Shown here piece after piece: positions 17,006 to 28,072 of a stretch of 64,000 nucleotides of DNA (the first letter of the stretch is position 1; the number at the start of each line of letters is the position of its first letter). Source of the DNA: Polyangia bacterium (GTDB lineage Bacteria; Myxococcota_A; Polyangia; Nannocystales; Nannocystaceae); the NCBI GenBank assembly GCA_030424595.1, contig JAUHWG010000018.1, positions 62,001 through 126,000 of the forward strand, given 5' to 3'. A program made the position numbers and the translations under genes. Under the pieces are notes generated by a model. That model was not told the DNA's origin. It saw only the letters and a program-made list of their open reading frames with translations, and did no database searches.

Positions 17006-17047
17006 GGAAGTGGTACGGAGGAAGTGGTACGGAGGAAGTGGTTCGGA
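17006..17047. repeat. Three tandem 14-bp repeats
   Basis: GGAAGTGGTACGGA occurs three times in a row; the third unit has one change, and a fourth degenerate unit follows. It lies in the 168-bp gap between two convergent genes. No dyad symmetry, so a terminator role is not supported. Confidence 0.8.
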
Positions 17048-17091
17048 AGTCGTGCGGAGGGCGGCGGTTGCGACCGAGTTTGTGCAGGCCG

Positions 17092-18642
17092 TCACGGTGC
17101 GGGCGGCTGACACTCGGTCATGAAGCGTCGGATCACCGCGGGATCACCCTGGCGGAGCGCGAGCGCGTCGGCGAGGCGTCGGGCCTCGGGGTCACGGCCG
17201 AGCTGGCAGAGCGCGGCGATCCGCAGGCCGTCCCGCTCATCGCGGAGAACCCCCGAGGGAAAGCCCCGGCTGTGGCGCTCGGCGAGCGCGAGCGATCGCC
17301 TGGGGTCGCCCCCGGCGAGCGCAGCCCGCGAGGCTGCGACGAGATCGTACTCGGCGCCTAGGGCCGACTCGCGGGCTTTCGCGGTCACCGCGGCCACCGC
17401 GTCTGCCGCGGCTTCACCGTCGAGCGGTCTCCCCGGCTCGGCTGTGGGGGAGCGAGGTTGAGCTCCTTGGGTCAGCTCCTTCGCAGGTCCGGTCGGGCCC
17501 CTTGTACCCGTACCGGCACCTGTACCTTTGGACATGTCTACAGACGGGCGGTGAGCGGCGGTCTTGGGGGGCGAGGGGAGGGGGCGCTGTGGCGTCGACG
17601 TCGACGTCGACGGAGCTCCGTCGAGCTCCGCCGGCTTCAGCTCATCGGCGGTGTCATCGGCGGTGTCACGGACCCCAACCTCGCTCCTCTCGCCTGCGTT
17701 GGTGACGACGCCTGCGGCCGCTCCGGGAGCTACCGCGGAGGCGGATCGATCGGAGAGTCCGACGCCGACGACGATCGCTGCGATCGCTGCTGCGCCGGCG
17801 AACCCGGCGAGCCCGGCGAGGGGAGCCCCGGCGGTCGTCGCTGCGGTCGCGGCCGCCAGGGGGAGGCCTGGACCGGGCGCGGCGGCCCCCTGGGGTCCAG
17901 CGGCGCCCGGAGGCAGCGCGCCGAAGCCTGGGATCCCCAGGAGCGCGCCGACCCGTCGGCGGTCGTCGACGCTCGGCCGATGGCCCCGCCGGGAGAGGGA
18001 GAGCACCGGGTGGCGGCGCTCGGGGTTGGGGCTTCTCTGGTAGAGGCGGGTGCTCTCGGCGCGGATCGTGGCGAAGCGCCGGTCGAAGGCGCGTCGGGCC
18101 AGTCGGAGGCGCGACCACACCGTGTTTTGGTTGACCCCGAGGTGTTCGGCGATCTCCTTGCCGCTCAGCTCCTCGAGCTCGGCGAGGACGAAGACCTCGG
18201 CCTGGATCGGCGTCAGCTCGGCGAGGAAGCGCTCCACCAGGCGCGCGGCTTCGCGGGTGTCGTGGAGCTGGTCGGGCCGAGCGCGGGCGCGCTCCAGCTC
18301 GGGGCTAGCGTTCGCCGCTCGGTGGACGGCGTCGTGGAGGCGGCTGCGGCGGCTGTCGCTCCGCCGGTAGCGCCAGGCGATCCGCCGGATCACGCCGAAG
18401 AGCCAGGCGCGGATCGGCAGCTCAGGGGGGATGCTCGACCGCCTGCGGAGGAGGACGACGAAGACCTCCTGAGCCGCGTCGTCGAGCTCTGTGGCGGGCA
18501 CACCTAGGCGCCTGAGGTTTCGCCAGGTGAAGTCGAAGTGAGCGCGATAGTGCTCGGCGAACTCGGAGCTGAGGTCGGGCATCGGTGAGGTGTCCACTTC
18601 GGGATCTCCAGCGGCCCAGGGTTTCGTTGCTCCTCTTTTCAC
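17092..18642 (-). CDS. ECF sigma factor fused to a membrane segment and extracytoplasmic domain
   Basis: 516 residues. Sigma region 2 is at about 28-96 ('DDAAQEVFVVLLRRRSSIPP', 'LPIRAWLFGVIRRIAWRYRR') and region 4 at about 137-190 ('LTPIQAEVFVLAELEELSGK', 'NQNTVWSRLRLARRAFDRRF'). A single hydrophobic helix lies at about 273-296, followed by a Pro/Thr/Gly-rich linker and a C-terminal helical domain of about 110 residues like the tail of membrane-anchored anti-sigma/sigma partners. One polypeptide may thus combine the sigma factor with its own membrane anchor. The GTG at 18642 overlaps the stop of the upstream gene by 4 nt (GTGA), which favours it over an ATG at 18582. Confidence 0.87.
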   Translation of the reverse strand: MKRGATKPWAAGDPEVDTSPMPDLSSEFAEHYRAHFDFTWRNLRRLGVPATELDDAAQEVFVVLLRRRSSIPPELPIRAWLFGVIRRIAWRYRRSDSRRSRLHDAVHRAANASPELERARARPDQLHDTREAARLVERFLAELTPIQAEVFVLAELEELSGKEIAEHLGVNQNTVWSRLRLARRAFDRRFATIRAESTRLYQRSPNPERRHPVLSLSRRGHRPSVDDRRRVGALLGIPGFGALPPGAAGPQGAAAPGPGLPLAAATAATTAGAPLAGLAGFAGAAAIAAIVVGVGLSDRSASAVAPGAAAGVVTNAGERSEVGVRDTADDTADELKPAELDGAPSTSTSTPQRPLPSPPKTAAHRPSVDMSKGTGAGTGTRGPTGPAKELTQGAQPRSPTAEPGRPLDGEAAADAVAAVTAKARESALGAEYDLVAASRAALAGGDPRRSLALAERHSRGFPSGVLRDERDGLRIAALCQLGRDPEARRLADALALRQGDPAVIRRFMTECQPPAP

Positions 18643-19901
18643 GGTCGACGGTTCTTCCGCGGGGGGAGGCGCACCTCGAGGCTGAGACCCGCGTGGGCGC
18701 CGGCTCGGGTCGTCTCCAGCACGGGCCCGTCGAGCTCTCGGATCCCGTAGGTCCGCCGGCGAAGGGCGACGCTCGCCCCGAGGTCGAGGCCGAGCCCGAT
18801 CGTCGGCGCAGGGCGCCAGAGGAGGCGGCCGCCGAAGCTCGGCGCGACGTAGAGGGAGCGGTCGAGCTCAGGGTTGCGGAGGCCGAGCGCCTCGACCCGG
18901 AGGGCGCCGAGATCCACGCCGCCGCACAGCGGCAGCTCGAGCGCGCCGAGGCGGGGCGTCCAGCAGGCATGGACCCGCGCCGCCGTGAGGCTCGCGAGGA
19001 GCTCGACCTCGGGCGTCGCCTCGATCGGCTGGCGGCTGCGGAGGCGATGGAGCACGGCGAGCTCGAGGAGGACGCGGTCGCCGATCGTCATGCCAACACC
19101 GCCGACGAGGAGGGCGCCGAGGCCTGGAAAGGGGCCGTACGAGCCGAGGAGCGCCGCCCGGGCGGCGGACCCGAGCGCTGGCTGACGGCGCGCGTCGGAC
19201 GAGCTCCTCGCGGGCCCGCTGGGCTGAATCGACGGCGGCCTCCCGTCGCTCGCCTGCCAGTCCTCGGGAGCGCGCTGGGGGGGGTCCATCGGCGCCTCCG
19301 CGAGCTCCGGCTGGGGGGGGCGAGCGCTGCTCCCGTGGGGGCTCGGCGGGGCGGCCTGGTGCGTCTTCGGACCCCGCGCCGAGGTCGTTTCGGGGATCGT
19401 TTCGGGTGTCGTTTCGGGTGTCGTTTTGGGGGTCGCGTCGGGGGTCGCGTCGGGTGTCGTTTCGGGGGTCGTTTCGGGGGTCGCGTCGCCGGCGAGCTTG
19501 GCCTGGACGGCGATCGGATCGAGGTAAATGGCGGCGATCAGGGCCGCGACCGCGATCATCTGCTCACAGCGCTCGCCGTCGATCCGTCGGCTCCAGCTCC
19601 CCGAGACGGAGCGGAGCCGGAGCGTCATCGTCCACGTATCGGCGGCGGATCGTCCGTCCCCTGCGTCCAGGGCGGGGCCGGGGGTGAGCCTCACGTCGAT
19701 CTCGCCGCTCACCCGGCTGCCCGCGGTCGAGGCCGCGAGGAGCCGCCGTAGGTGCGCGCGGAGGGCCTGGCCGCCGTCGCAGGCGGGACTCCCGGCCCAG
19801 GCGATCGAGACCGCGGAGATCGGGTCTCGCTCTGCAGAGACCGTCGTCGCCGGCGAGGCGACGGCGAGCGCGAGCGCGAGCGCAGACCCAGGGGCGAGCA
19901 T
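18639..19901 (-). CDS. Exported protein with Thr-Pro-Glu repeats and beta-rich C-terminus
   Basis: 420 residues. A signal peptide (MLAPGSALALALAVASPATT, cleavage near SAE at about 23) leads into a small domain with two Cys, then a low-complexity 'PETTPDATPDATPK'-type stretch at about 140-175, a Pro/Ser-rich linker, and a C-terminal 180 residues rich in Gly and alternating hydrophobics that could form an outer-membrane beta-barrel. It sits directly upstream of the membrane-tethered sigma factor with a 4-nt GTGA overlap. In myxobacteria, sigma-linked exported proteins of this shape recur, so a role in sensing or envelope stress is plausible but unproven. No family assigned. Confidence 0.75.
   Translation of the reverse strand: MLAPGSALALALAVASPATTVSAERDPISAVSIAWAGSPACDGGQALRAHLRRLLAASTAGSRVSGEIDVRLTPGPALDAGDGRSAADTWTMTLRLRSVSGSWSRRIDGERCEQMIAVAALIAAIYLDPIAVQAKLAGDATPETTPETTPDATPDATPKTTPETTPETIPETTSARGPKTHQAAPPSPHGSSARPPQPELAEAPMDPPQRAPEDWQASDGRPPSIQPSGPARSSSDARRQPALGSAARAALLGSYGPFPGLGALLVGGVGMTIGDRVLLELAVLHRLRSRQPIEATPEVELLASLTAARVHACWTPRLGALELPLCGGVDLGALRVEALGLRNPELDRSLYVAPSFGGRLLWRPAPTIGLGLDLGASVALRRRTYGIRELDGPVLETTRAGAHAGLSLEVRLPPRKNRRP
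19383..19490. repeat. Nine tandem 12-bp units inside a coding region
   Basis: Units of the form GTCGTTTCGGGG with variants (GTCGCGTCGGGG, GTCGTTTTGGGG) run nine times in the minus-strand gene and encode the Thr/Pro/Glu/Asp low-complexity spacer. Twelve bp keeps the frame, so unit number can change without breaking the protein. Confidence 0.85.
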
Positions 19902-20047
19902 GACGGCGGCGAGTGTACGCGTCGCTCGGGGCGACCGCAGGCCGCCCCGCGAGGCGGGGGAAAAAAGATGCGACGAAGCCCGAGGGGGCCGGAGATTCCA
20001 GGATGTGTGCCGATCGCACGCCCCATCTCCTGCGACCAGGAACCACC

Positions 20048-20932
20048 ATGAAGATGCATCATCAAGAAGAGACCGTCACCACCCTTCGCTCGTATCCCGT
20101 CCGCCGAGCTCGCCGCGGCCTCGCGGCCCTCGTCGGTCTGAGCGCGGGGCTAGCCCTCGGCTGCGTCCCCGGTCACGGGGTCCTGACCGACACCTTGCCG
20201 ACGACCTCCGAGGGGGTGAGCTCGACGGGCGACCCGACGGGCGACCCGACAGGCGACCCGACAGGCGGCTCGACGGGCGGTAGCAGTGGCGGCTCGGCCA
20301 CGTCGATGACGAGCACCTCCACGGGCGACATCACCACCGGCAGCGGCGGTGACACGACGTCGACGTCGGCGGGGTCGAGCACGACGGGATCTACGGGCGG
20401 GTCGACCACAGAGGACTCATCGACCACAGAGGGCTCGACGGGCTCCTCCGGGACCGACAGCGGGACGACGAGCGGCGGTCTCGAGGAGGGGGAGTGCCGG
20501 GACGACGGCGACTGCGACGAGCAGCTCCGCGAGTTCTGCTTCGCGCCCGGTGAGGTGAACTGCGGCGTCTGCGAGACAGCGGAGGTGCTCTGCAGCGATG
20601 AGGAGCCCTGCGACGAGGGGAGCTTCTGCGACGCCGTCGTGCTGCTATGCCCCTGCGATGAGCCGATCCGCTACGAGTGCCGGGCGAATTGCGGGGGCGA
20701 CGACGAGTGCGGGCCGGATCGGATCTGCGACGGGGGGGAGTGCGTGTTCCTCTCGTGCAACGACGGCTTTGTCTGCCCGGAGACCCACGACTGCCTCGAG
20801 GGCGGCGGCGAGGGGAACGACTGCAACCGACGGCCCTGCGTCGTCGACGGCGATTGTGCTGCGGGCGATCAGATCTGCGTCAAGGGGGGCTGCTTCCTCG
20901 ACTTCGGCGTATGTGAGCCGCCTGCGCCCTAG
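20048..20932 (+). CDS. Secreted lipoprotein with Thr/Ser/Gly linker and Cys-rich domain
   Basis: 294 residues. A basic n-region and hydrophobic segment end in 'LALGC' (lipobox, Cys about 38). A 100-residue linker of Ser, Thr, Gly and Asp follows (repeats such as DPTGDPTGDPTGG), then a C-terminal domain of about 150 residues with some 24 Cys in spacings like 'CRDDGDCDEQLREFCF' and 'CGGDDECGPDRICDGGECVF', similar to Dickkopf/Myxo-type disulfide-rich modules. Surface-exposed binding or structural function is inferred. The ATG at 20048 has AGGA about 7 nt upstream. Its TAG stop lies in the left end of a palindromic repeat. Confidence 0.8.
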   Translation: MKMHHQEETVTTLRSYPVRRARRGLAALVGLSAGLALGCVPGHGVLTDTLPTTSEGVSSTGDPTGDPTGDPTGGSTGGSSGGSATSMTSTSTGDITTGSGGDTTSTSAGSSTTGSTGGSTTEDSSTTEGSTGSSGTDSGTTSGGLEEGECRDDGDCDEQLREFCFAPGEVNCGVCETAEVLCSDEEPCDEGSFCDAVVLLCPCDEPIRYECRANCGGDDECGPDRICDGGECVFLSCNDGFVCPETHDCLEGGGEGNDCNRRPCVVDGDCAAGDQICVKGGCFLDFGVCEPPAP

Positions 20933-21093
20933 CAGCCCGTGGCAAGAGTCCCGCGCGCTCTCCAGCCCTCGTCGTCCCGCTCGATTCGGCCGAGGCGTGC
21001 GGTACGACCCGGTCGAGCGGCGTCTTGTCCGAGCCAAGAGGACCGACGATCGCGGCGCGAGAGACCACGGGACTTTCACCGCCGGTTGCTAGG
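20928..21093. repeat. Palindromic repeat element, full-length copy
   Basis: 166 bp. Both ends carry complementary CCTAGC...GCTAGG sequences, and the complementarity continues inward: CCCGTGGCAAGAGTCCCGCG near the left pairs with the right-end segment read on the other strand, and the centre also pairs imperfectly, so a long hairpin could form in RNA or single-stranded DNA. It is about 80% similar in appearance to the copies at 34524 and 62403. The left end supplies the stop codon of the preceding lipoprotein gene. Confidence 0.85.
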
Positions 21094-21212
21094 CTGCTCG
21101 GAGATGCGCCGCGTAGAGGGCGCTACCGCCCGGCACACGCCACGCGAAGAACGCTCGTCCTCACCCAAAGTGCCCTCGGATTCGGCCATACTGGCTCCCT
21201 GCGTCGGCGCCG

Positions 21213-22607
<1,395 letters not shown>

Positions 22608-23004
22608 CCCTGAGCGCTTCGGCCCGGTGGGGGTGCTCATCGGCTCGGCGCGCTCTCCTCAGGCTGCGTCGGCGCCAGCGCGCTTGAGGCCGACCGCGAC
22701 GCCGGAGTCCTCTCCGAGGATTGCAGAGACTCGAGCAACGGCACATTCCGCGCGAGCAATTGTCCGCTGGCGGTGTCCTGACAGCTGGACATGTCGATAT
22801 TCGCGTTTCATGCGGCGCGATAATGCTCTACATCGACCCTGCGGGGGGGGCAATTTCGTCACATCTCAGCCCTCTGTCGATTTTTGGGATCAAAAGGCGG
22901 CGACCGGCGACTTGCTCAATGTGGGCCCGAACGCAGGCCTCTCGCTCTGTCCTCGGAGACAGCGTCGAGCCAGATGCCCGCGCGCCCGGAACCAGGACAC
23001 CGCA
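22608..23004. other. Intergenic region, no gene recognised
   Basis: About 397 bases between the histidine kinase and the exported-protein operon. An A/T-richer stretch at about 22740-22900 (including GATAATGCTCTACATCG) is a candidate promoter region for the downstream operon. A GGACATGTC palindrome-like 9-mer is present at about 22788. No coding pattern or stable RNA was seen. Confidence 0.4.
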
Positions 23005-23799
23005 ATGAGACCACTCGATGAGACCGGGGGCTCGCCCCCGCTCGGTATCCCCCCTACATATGCTCACACAGCGCCCTCCCATTCTCTACGGATACGGACT
23101 CGTGTACCGATTCGGGCGCTGCCAGCCGCGGTCCTAGGGGTGCTCTTGGCCGCGTCACCGCTCGCCCATACCTCGCCGAACATCGATCCGTTCGACGACG
23201 ACAGCGCGGCGGCAGAACCCGCGGATCCCTTCGCTGACGACAGCGAGGCCGCGGAGAGCGTGGACGCCGACAGCGACGACGGGCCCCGCGGGGCCGGCGG
23301 TGGCGAAGCTGCGGCCGGGAGCGCGCTCCACCCAGACCTCGCCGCCGACGCGCCGCAGGGCGAGTGGGTGAGCGAGGGGGGGGGCGGTGAGGGAGGGTCT
23401 GCGCAGGATCCCCGCGCCCTCAACCGGAAGATCCGACGAGCCGGGCGGATCACCCTCGCAGGCGGAGCTATCGTGGTCCTCGGCGGCGTCACTGCGCTCG
23501 CCGGCACGACCCTCCTCTACGTCTGGAGCCCGCAGAAACGGCTGGTGAAGCTCGCCGACAAGAACGGCGGCTACCTGCCGACCGACGACGCTTCCCGGCA
23601 CCGCATCATATCGAGCGCAAACACAGCGCCGATCGTGATCTACGCCGGCCTGGGGGTCCTCGCGGCCGGCGTCGTCACGGCGGTGGTCGGCCGCATCCGC
23701 CTGAAAAAACTACGCGAGCAGCGGAAAGCCGCGACCGTCTCGCTCTCGCCGTCGTTCTACCGCGGCGGCGCGGCGCTCGGCTGGGAGGTGAGGTTCTAA
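23005..23799 (+). CDS. Exported membrane protein, first gene of a three-gene operon
   Basis: 264 residues. A signal or anchor helix at about 37-55 follows a basic n-region; then come an acidic repeat region ('DPFDDDSAAAEPADPFADDS'), a Gly-rich spacer and two hydrophobic helices at about 155-178 and 210-232 flanking 'WSPQKRLVKLADKNGGYLPT'. The pattern of a long acidic linker plus two C-terminal helices recurs in uncharacterised myxobacterial proteins. The ATG at 23005 has AGGA about 8 nt upstream. Its TAA stop overlaps the ATG of the next gene by one base (TAATG), indicating an operon. Confidence 0.72.
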   Translation: MRPLDETGGSPPLGIPPTYAHTAPSHSLRIRTRVPIRALPAAVLGVLLAASPLAHTSPNIDPFDDDSAAAEPADPFADDSEAAESVDADSDDGPRGAGGGEAAAGSALHPDLAADAPQGEWVSEGGGGEGGSAQDPRALNRKIRRAGRITLAGGAIVVLGGVTALAGTTLLYVWSPQKRLVKLADKNGGYLPTDDASRHRIISSANTAPIVIYAGLGVLAAGVVTAVVGRIRLKKLREQRKAATVSLSPSFYRGGAALGWEVRF

Positions 23800-24166
23800 T
23801 GTCACGTCGATCTCGATTCATCACGCTCGCCCTGACCCTCGGCCTCGGCCTCTTCGGCGCCTGCGATGTCGACCTGGAGGACGAGCTCGAGCGCGAGCCC
23901 TGCACTGTCGAGGAGGACTGCTGGAAGACCCAGGAGTGCTTCCGAACCCCTGAGGAGGCATTTCTCGGGATACCCGGGCTCTGCCTGCCGGAGGGCAGCC
24001 TCTGCGTCTACGGCCAGCAGCTCGGATGCGAGTGCAGCGTAGAACAACCAGGCTCCAACTGTACGGCGGCCGCGCGCCCCCCAGGGCTCGACTCCGACTA
24101 CCCGAGGATGGTCTGTGACGAGGCGCTCCTCCGCTGCGTCGCCGCGCCGGCAGGAGGTACCTCACC

Positions 24167-24170
<4 letters not shown>
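23799..24170 (+). CDS. Small Cys-rich lipoprotein
   Basis: 123 residues. Signal sequence with lipobox 'LFGAC' (Cys22), then an acidic stretch and ten Cys in the rest ('CTVEEDCWKTQECF', 'CECSVEQPGSNC'), likely disulfide-bonded. The function is unknown. It overlaps both neighbours (1 nt upstream, 4 nt downstream as GTGA), so it is translated as part of the operon. Confidence 0.78.
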
Positions 24171-25369
<1,199 letters not shown>

Positions 25370-25425
25370 TCAGGCGCCCGCACGTCGACGCCGGTGTTCA
25401 CCTCTGGCATCGAAGGTCCAGGCGA

Positions 25426-25466
25426 AGGATGTCTCGACGATGGCGACCAACCTGTCGAGACATCCT
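25426..25466. terminator. Inverted repeat between convergent genes
   Basis: AGGATGTCTCGAC at 25426-25438 pairs perfectly with 25454-25466 across a 15-nt loop, and pairing extends a few more bases outward. It lies between two converging genes and could act as a bidirectional terminator, but there is no T-tract on either side. Confidence 0.45.
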
Positions 25467-25562
25467 CGCGCCGCGACGACCGACGCTCTCGGGCGACGAC
25501 CCAAGTCCGACCATTTCGACTCGTGCACGTGCTATCGGCATAGCGTCCGAAGTGGCAGCATT

Positions 25563-25610
25563 CGTCCGCTCGTCCGCTCGTCCGCTCGTCCGCTCGTCCG
25601 CTCGTCCGCC
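25563..25610. repeat. Six tandem 8-bp repeats
   Basis: CGTCCGCT repeated six times (the last unit ends CC) in the gap before the oxidoreductase stop codon. Eight bp is not a multiple of three and no gene covers it; probably a slippage-prone simple repeat. Confidence 0.85.
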
Positions 25611-25663
25611 GACGCGGAAGTTTGAGCGGAAGGCCCTCAAGGCTGTCTCGCGTCGCCTGTCCC

Positions 25664-26716
25664 TCAGGCGCTCCGCCGCAGCCGACGTACGCTCGGTTGG
25701 CCGCGCTCGTCCGCCTCACCCTCGGCCCGGGGGTAGCGATCGACGTCGGAGACCCTGACGATGACGACGCCCTGCGGCTTGTCGTTCTCAAACATCTCCT
25801 GGGCGGCGACGAGCTCGCCTAGCGGTAGGCTCGCGGCGATCACCGGCGAGAGCACGCCCTGTGCCATCAGCTGCGCGACATCCTCGGTCAGCTCTTGCGT
25901 GCCGATGACCACCGTGGACGCCGCCCTCTGGCCGCCGAGCACCGAGCTCATGAGCATCCGCAGGAGAACGCCGCCGCTGAGGTAGACGGTGACGTAGCGG
26001 CCGGTGGGGGTGAGGGAGCTGCGGCAGGCGCGGAAGCGGTCGCCGGCGGCCGTGTCGAAGATGACGTCGTAGGTCTCGCCGTTCTTCGTGAAGTCCTCAC
26101 GCTGGTAGTCGATGACCGCGGCGGCGCCGAGCCGCTTGACCAGCTCCATGTCCCGGCCGCTGCACACGCCGGTCACCTCAGCCCCGAGGTGGCGGGCGAT
26201 CTGGACGGCGCAGCGGCCGAGCCCGCCGGCTGCGCCGACGATCAGGACCCGCTGACCCGGCTGGATCTCGGCGAGGTCGCGGAGGAAGACGAGCGCGCTG
26301 CCGGCCCCGTAGGGCGAGAGCGCGGCGGCCTCGTCGTAGTCGAAGCCCTCGGGGATCTTGGCTATCCGGCCGTCCTCGGCGACGGCGAGGGTCTCGGCGA
26401 AGGCGCTGTGATCACAGCTGCCGAAGACGTCGTCGCCGACGGCGAAGCGGGTCACGTTCGCGCCTGTGGCGACGACGCGCCCGGCGAAGTTTGTCCCCGG
26501 CGTAGGGTGGCGCGGGCCGAAGACCCCGAACATGAGCCGGCCCGGGACGGCGCCGAGCCCCGGGAAGTCGGCGGCGCGCAGGCGCCTGTCCCCTTCGGTG
26601 ATCGGGCAGGCGTGGACCTGGACGAGGACCTGGTCGTCGCCGACGCTCGGTGGCGCGATCTCCTCGACGCGGAGAACTGTGGGGGAGCCGTAGCGGGTGT
26701 GGATCGCAGCTTTCAT
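25664..26716 (-). CDS. MDR-family NAD(P)-dependent quinone oxidoreductase-like enzyme
   Basis: 350 residues. GroES-like N-terminal half with 'TNFAGRVVATGANVTRFAVG' and a Rossmann half with 'LIVGAAGGLGRCAVQIARHL', which is the medium-chain dehydrogenase/reductase pattern. The catalytic-zinc Cys/His set of alcohol dehydrogenases is not evident, so it groups better with zinc-independent quinone/enone reductases. The last 25 residues form a charged tail (RYPRAEGEADERGQP) that is unusual for the family. The LysR-type gene is divergent, with 125 nt between the starts, and probably regulates it. Confidence 0.87.
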   Translation of the reverse strand: MKAAIHTRYGSPTVLRVEEIAPPSVGDDQVLVQVHACPITEGDRRLRAADFPGLGAVPGRLMFGVFGPRHPTPGTNFAGRVVATGANVTRFAVGDDVFGSCDHSAFAETLAVAEDGRIAKIPEGFDYDEAAALSPYGAGSALVFLRDLAEIQPGQRVLIVGAAGGLGRCAVQIARHLGAEVTGVCSGRDMELVKRLGAAAVIDYQREDFTKNGETYDVIFDTAAGDRFRACRSSLTPTGRYVTVYLSGGVLLRMLMSSVLGGQRAASTVVIGTQELTEDVAQLMAQGVLSPVIAASLPLGELVAAQEMFENDKPQGVVIVRVSDVDRYPRAEGEADERGQPSVRRLRRSA

Positions 26717-26841
26717 GGGGACCTCGGATGTGGAGCGGAGAAGCCCGGCGGGCGCTCACCGCCTCGCCGATGTCCCAGGTTTAGCCATGCATTAACGTCT
26801 TGAGAATTCACAGAACCTGCAAGTGTGGTATGCGCTTGTGC

Positions 26842-27738
26842 ATGGACTGGCGCTCTGTCACCTTCGATTGGAACCGCGCGCGGGCCTTCCTCGTCACCGC
26901 GGAGGAGGGCTCCTTCTCCGCCGCGGGAAGGGCCCTGGGGATGGCTCAGCCGACCGTCGGTCGTCAGGTCGCCGCCTTGGAGCAGGAGCTCGACGTTCTC
27001 CTCTTCGAGCGGGTGGGCCACGGGCTGCACCTGACCGCGACGGGCCTCGACCTCGTGGAGCACGTGCGGGCGATGGGAGAGGCCGCGGTCCGGGTCTCGC
27101 TGACCGCGGCCGGTCAGTCGCTCTCGCTCGAGGGCAACGTCTGCATCTCCGCCAGCCAGATCACCGCGATCTACACCCTTCCGCCGATCATCGCCGACCT
27201 GCGGGCGCGACATCCCGGGATCGAGATCGAGCTCGTCGCGACCAACGACACCAGCGATCTCGGCCGTCGCGAGGCGGACATCGCCATCCGCAGCTTCAGG
27301 CCGACCCAGGCGGAGCTCGTCGCCCGCAAGGTGAAGGACGGTCGGGCCAGGCTCTACGCCTCGCCCGACTACCTCGCGACGCTCGGCGACCCGATCACTC
27401 CCGAGGCGCTCTCGCAGGCGAACTTCCTCGGCTTCGATCGCGGTGATGCCCTGCTCAAGGGGCTCAACGCCCTCGGCCTCTCGCTGACCCAGGAGAGCTT
27501 TCCGGTGATCACCGGCAACCAGCTCGTGCAGTGGGAGCTCGCCAAGCGGGGCGTCGGCGTCGCGATCATGATGGAGGAGATCGGCGACGCCGAGCCGCTG
27601 GTCACCCGGGCGCTGCCGGAGCTGCCGCCCATTCCGGTGCCGATGTGGCTGACCACGCACCGCGAGCTGAGCACGAGCCGACGCCTGCGGGTGGTCTTTG
27701 ATCTGCTCTTCGACGGGCTGCGTCCCCGGGCGGCCTGA
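26842..27738 (+). CDS. LysR-family transcriptional regulator
   Basis: 298 residues. Winged HTH at about 10-68 ('EEGSFSAAGRALGMAQPTVG', 'LEQELDVLLFERVGHGLHLT') and a periplasmic-binding-protein-like effector domain ('ISASQITAIYTLPPIIADLR', 'DIAIRSFRPTQAELVARKV'). The effector is unknown. It diverges from the MDR oxidoreductase gene, the classical LysR arrangement in which the regulator activates the neighbour and represses itself. Starts at TTG 26800 and ATG 26830 are also in frame; ATG 26842 gives the usual spacing to the HTH. Confidence 0.9.
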   Translation: MDWRSVTFDWNRARAFLVTAEEGSFSAAGRALGMAQPTVGRQVAALEQELDVLLFERVGHGLHLTATGLDLVEHVRAMGEAAVRVSLTAAGQSLSLEGNVCISASQITAIYTLPPIIADLRARHPGIEIELVATNDTSDLGRREADIAIRSFRPTQAELVARKVKDGRARLYASPDYLATLGDPITPEALSQANFLGFDRGDALLKGLNALGLSLTQESFPVITGNQLVQWELAKRGVGVAIMMEEIGDAEPLVTRALPELPPIPVPMWLTTHRELSTSRRLRVVFDLLFDGLRPRAA

Positions 27739-28072
27739 TCTTTGATGAGCACGAGGTGACGGCTGGGGTTGACCTGCTCCTTGAGGAGATGCTCGCTCAG
27801 CCTTCGCGAGTCCGCCGGCCCGACCCCTGCGCTCGGCTCCGTCGGCGAGCGGGTACGTCGAACGTCGCTCGCCGAAGACATCCCTCGGCGCTCACTCAGG
27901 GATCCACTCTTGGCACATGCAGTCGTCCTCCGGGTCCAGATTGTCGCAGATCACCGCCGAGCAGCGGTGCGATCCGCGGGCCTATGCGCGAGTGTCCTCT
28001 GGAGTTGACGTGCGCAGCAGGGCGCCGAAACGCAGTGTCCCTGAGGACATCTCTCACCTATAGTGGGGGCAC
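27739..28072. other. Gene-free stretch with a possible minus-strand gene remnant
   Basis: About 334 bases. On the minus strand, 27970 to 27892 reads CSAVICDNLDPEDDCMCQEW and then IPE-stop, a Cys/acidic pattern like the C-terminus of the small Cys-rich exported proteins of this genome; an in-frame stop just upstream and the lack of a start make it a remnant at best. No other gene seen; the final part must hold the promoter of the large FG-GAP gene. Confidence 0.35.

Noticed and set aside
25563..25610. Possible CRISPR array from short repeats
   Set aside because: The units are 8 bp and directly abutting without spacers. The same holds for the 12-14 bp repeats at 17006 and 19383; no cas genes are present.
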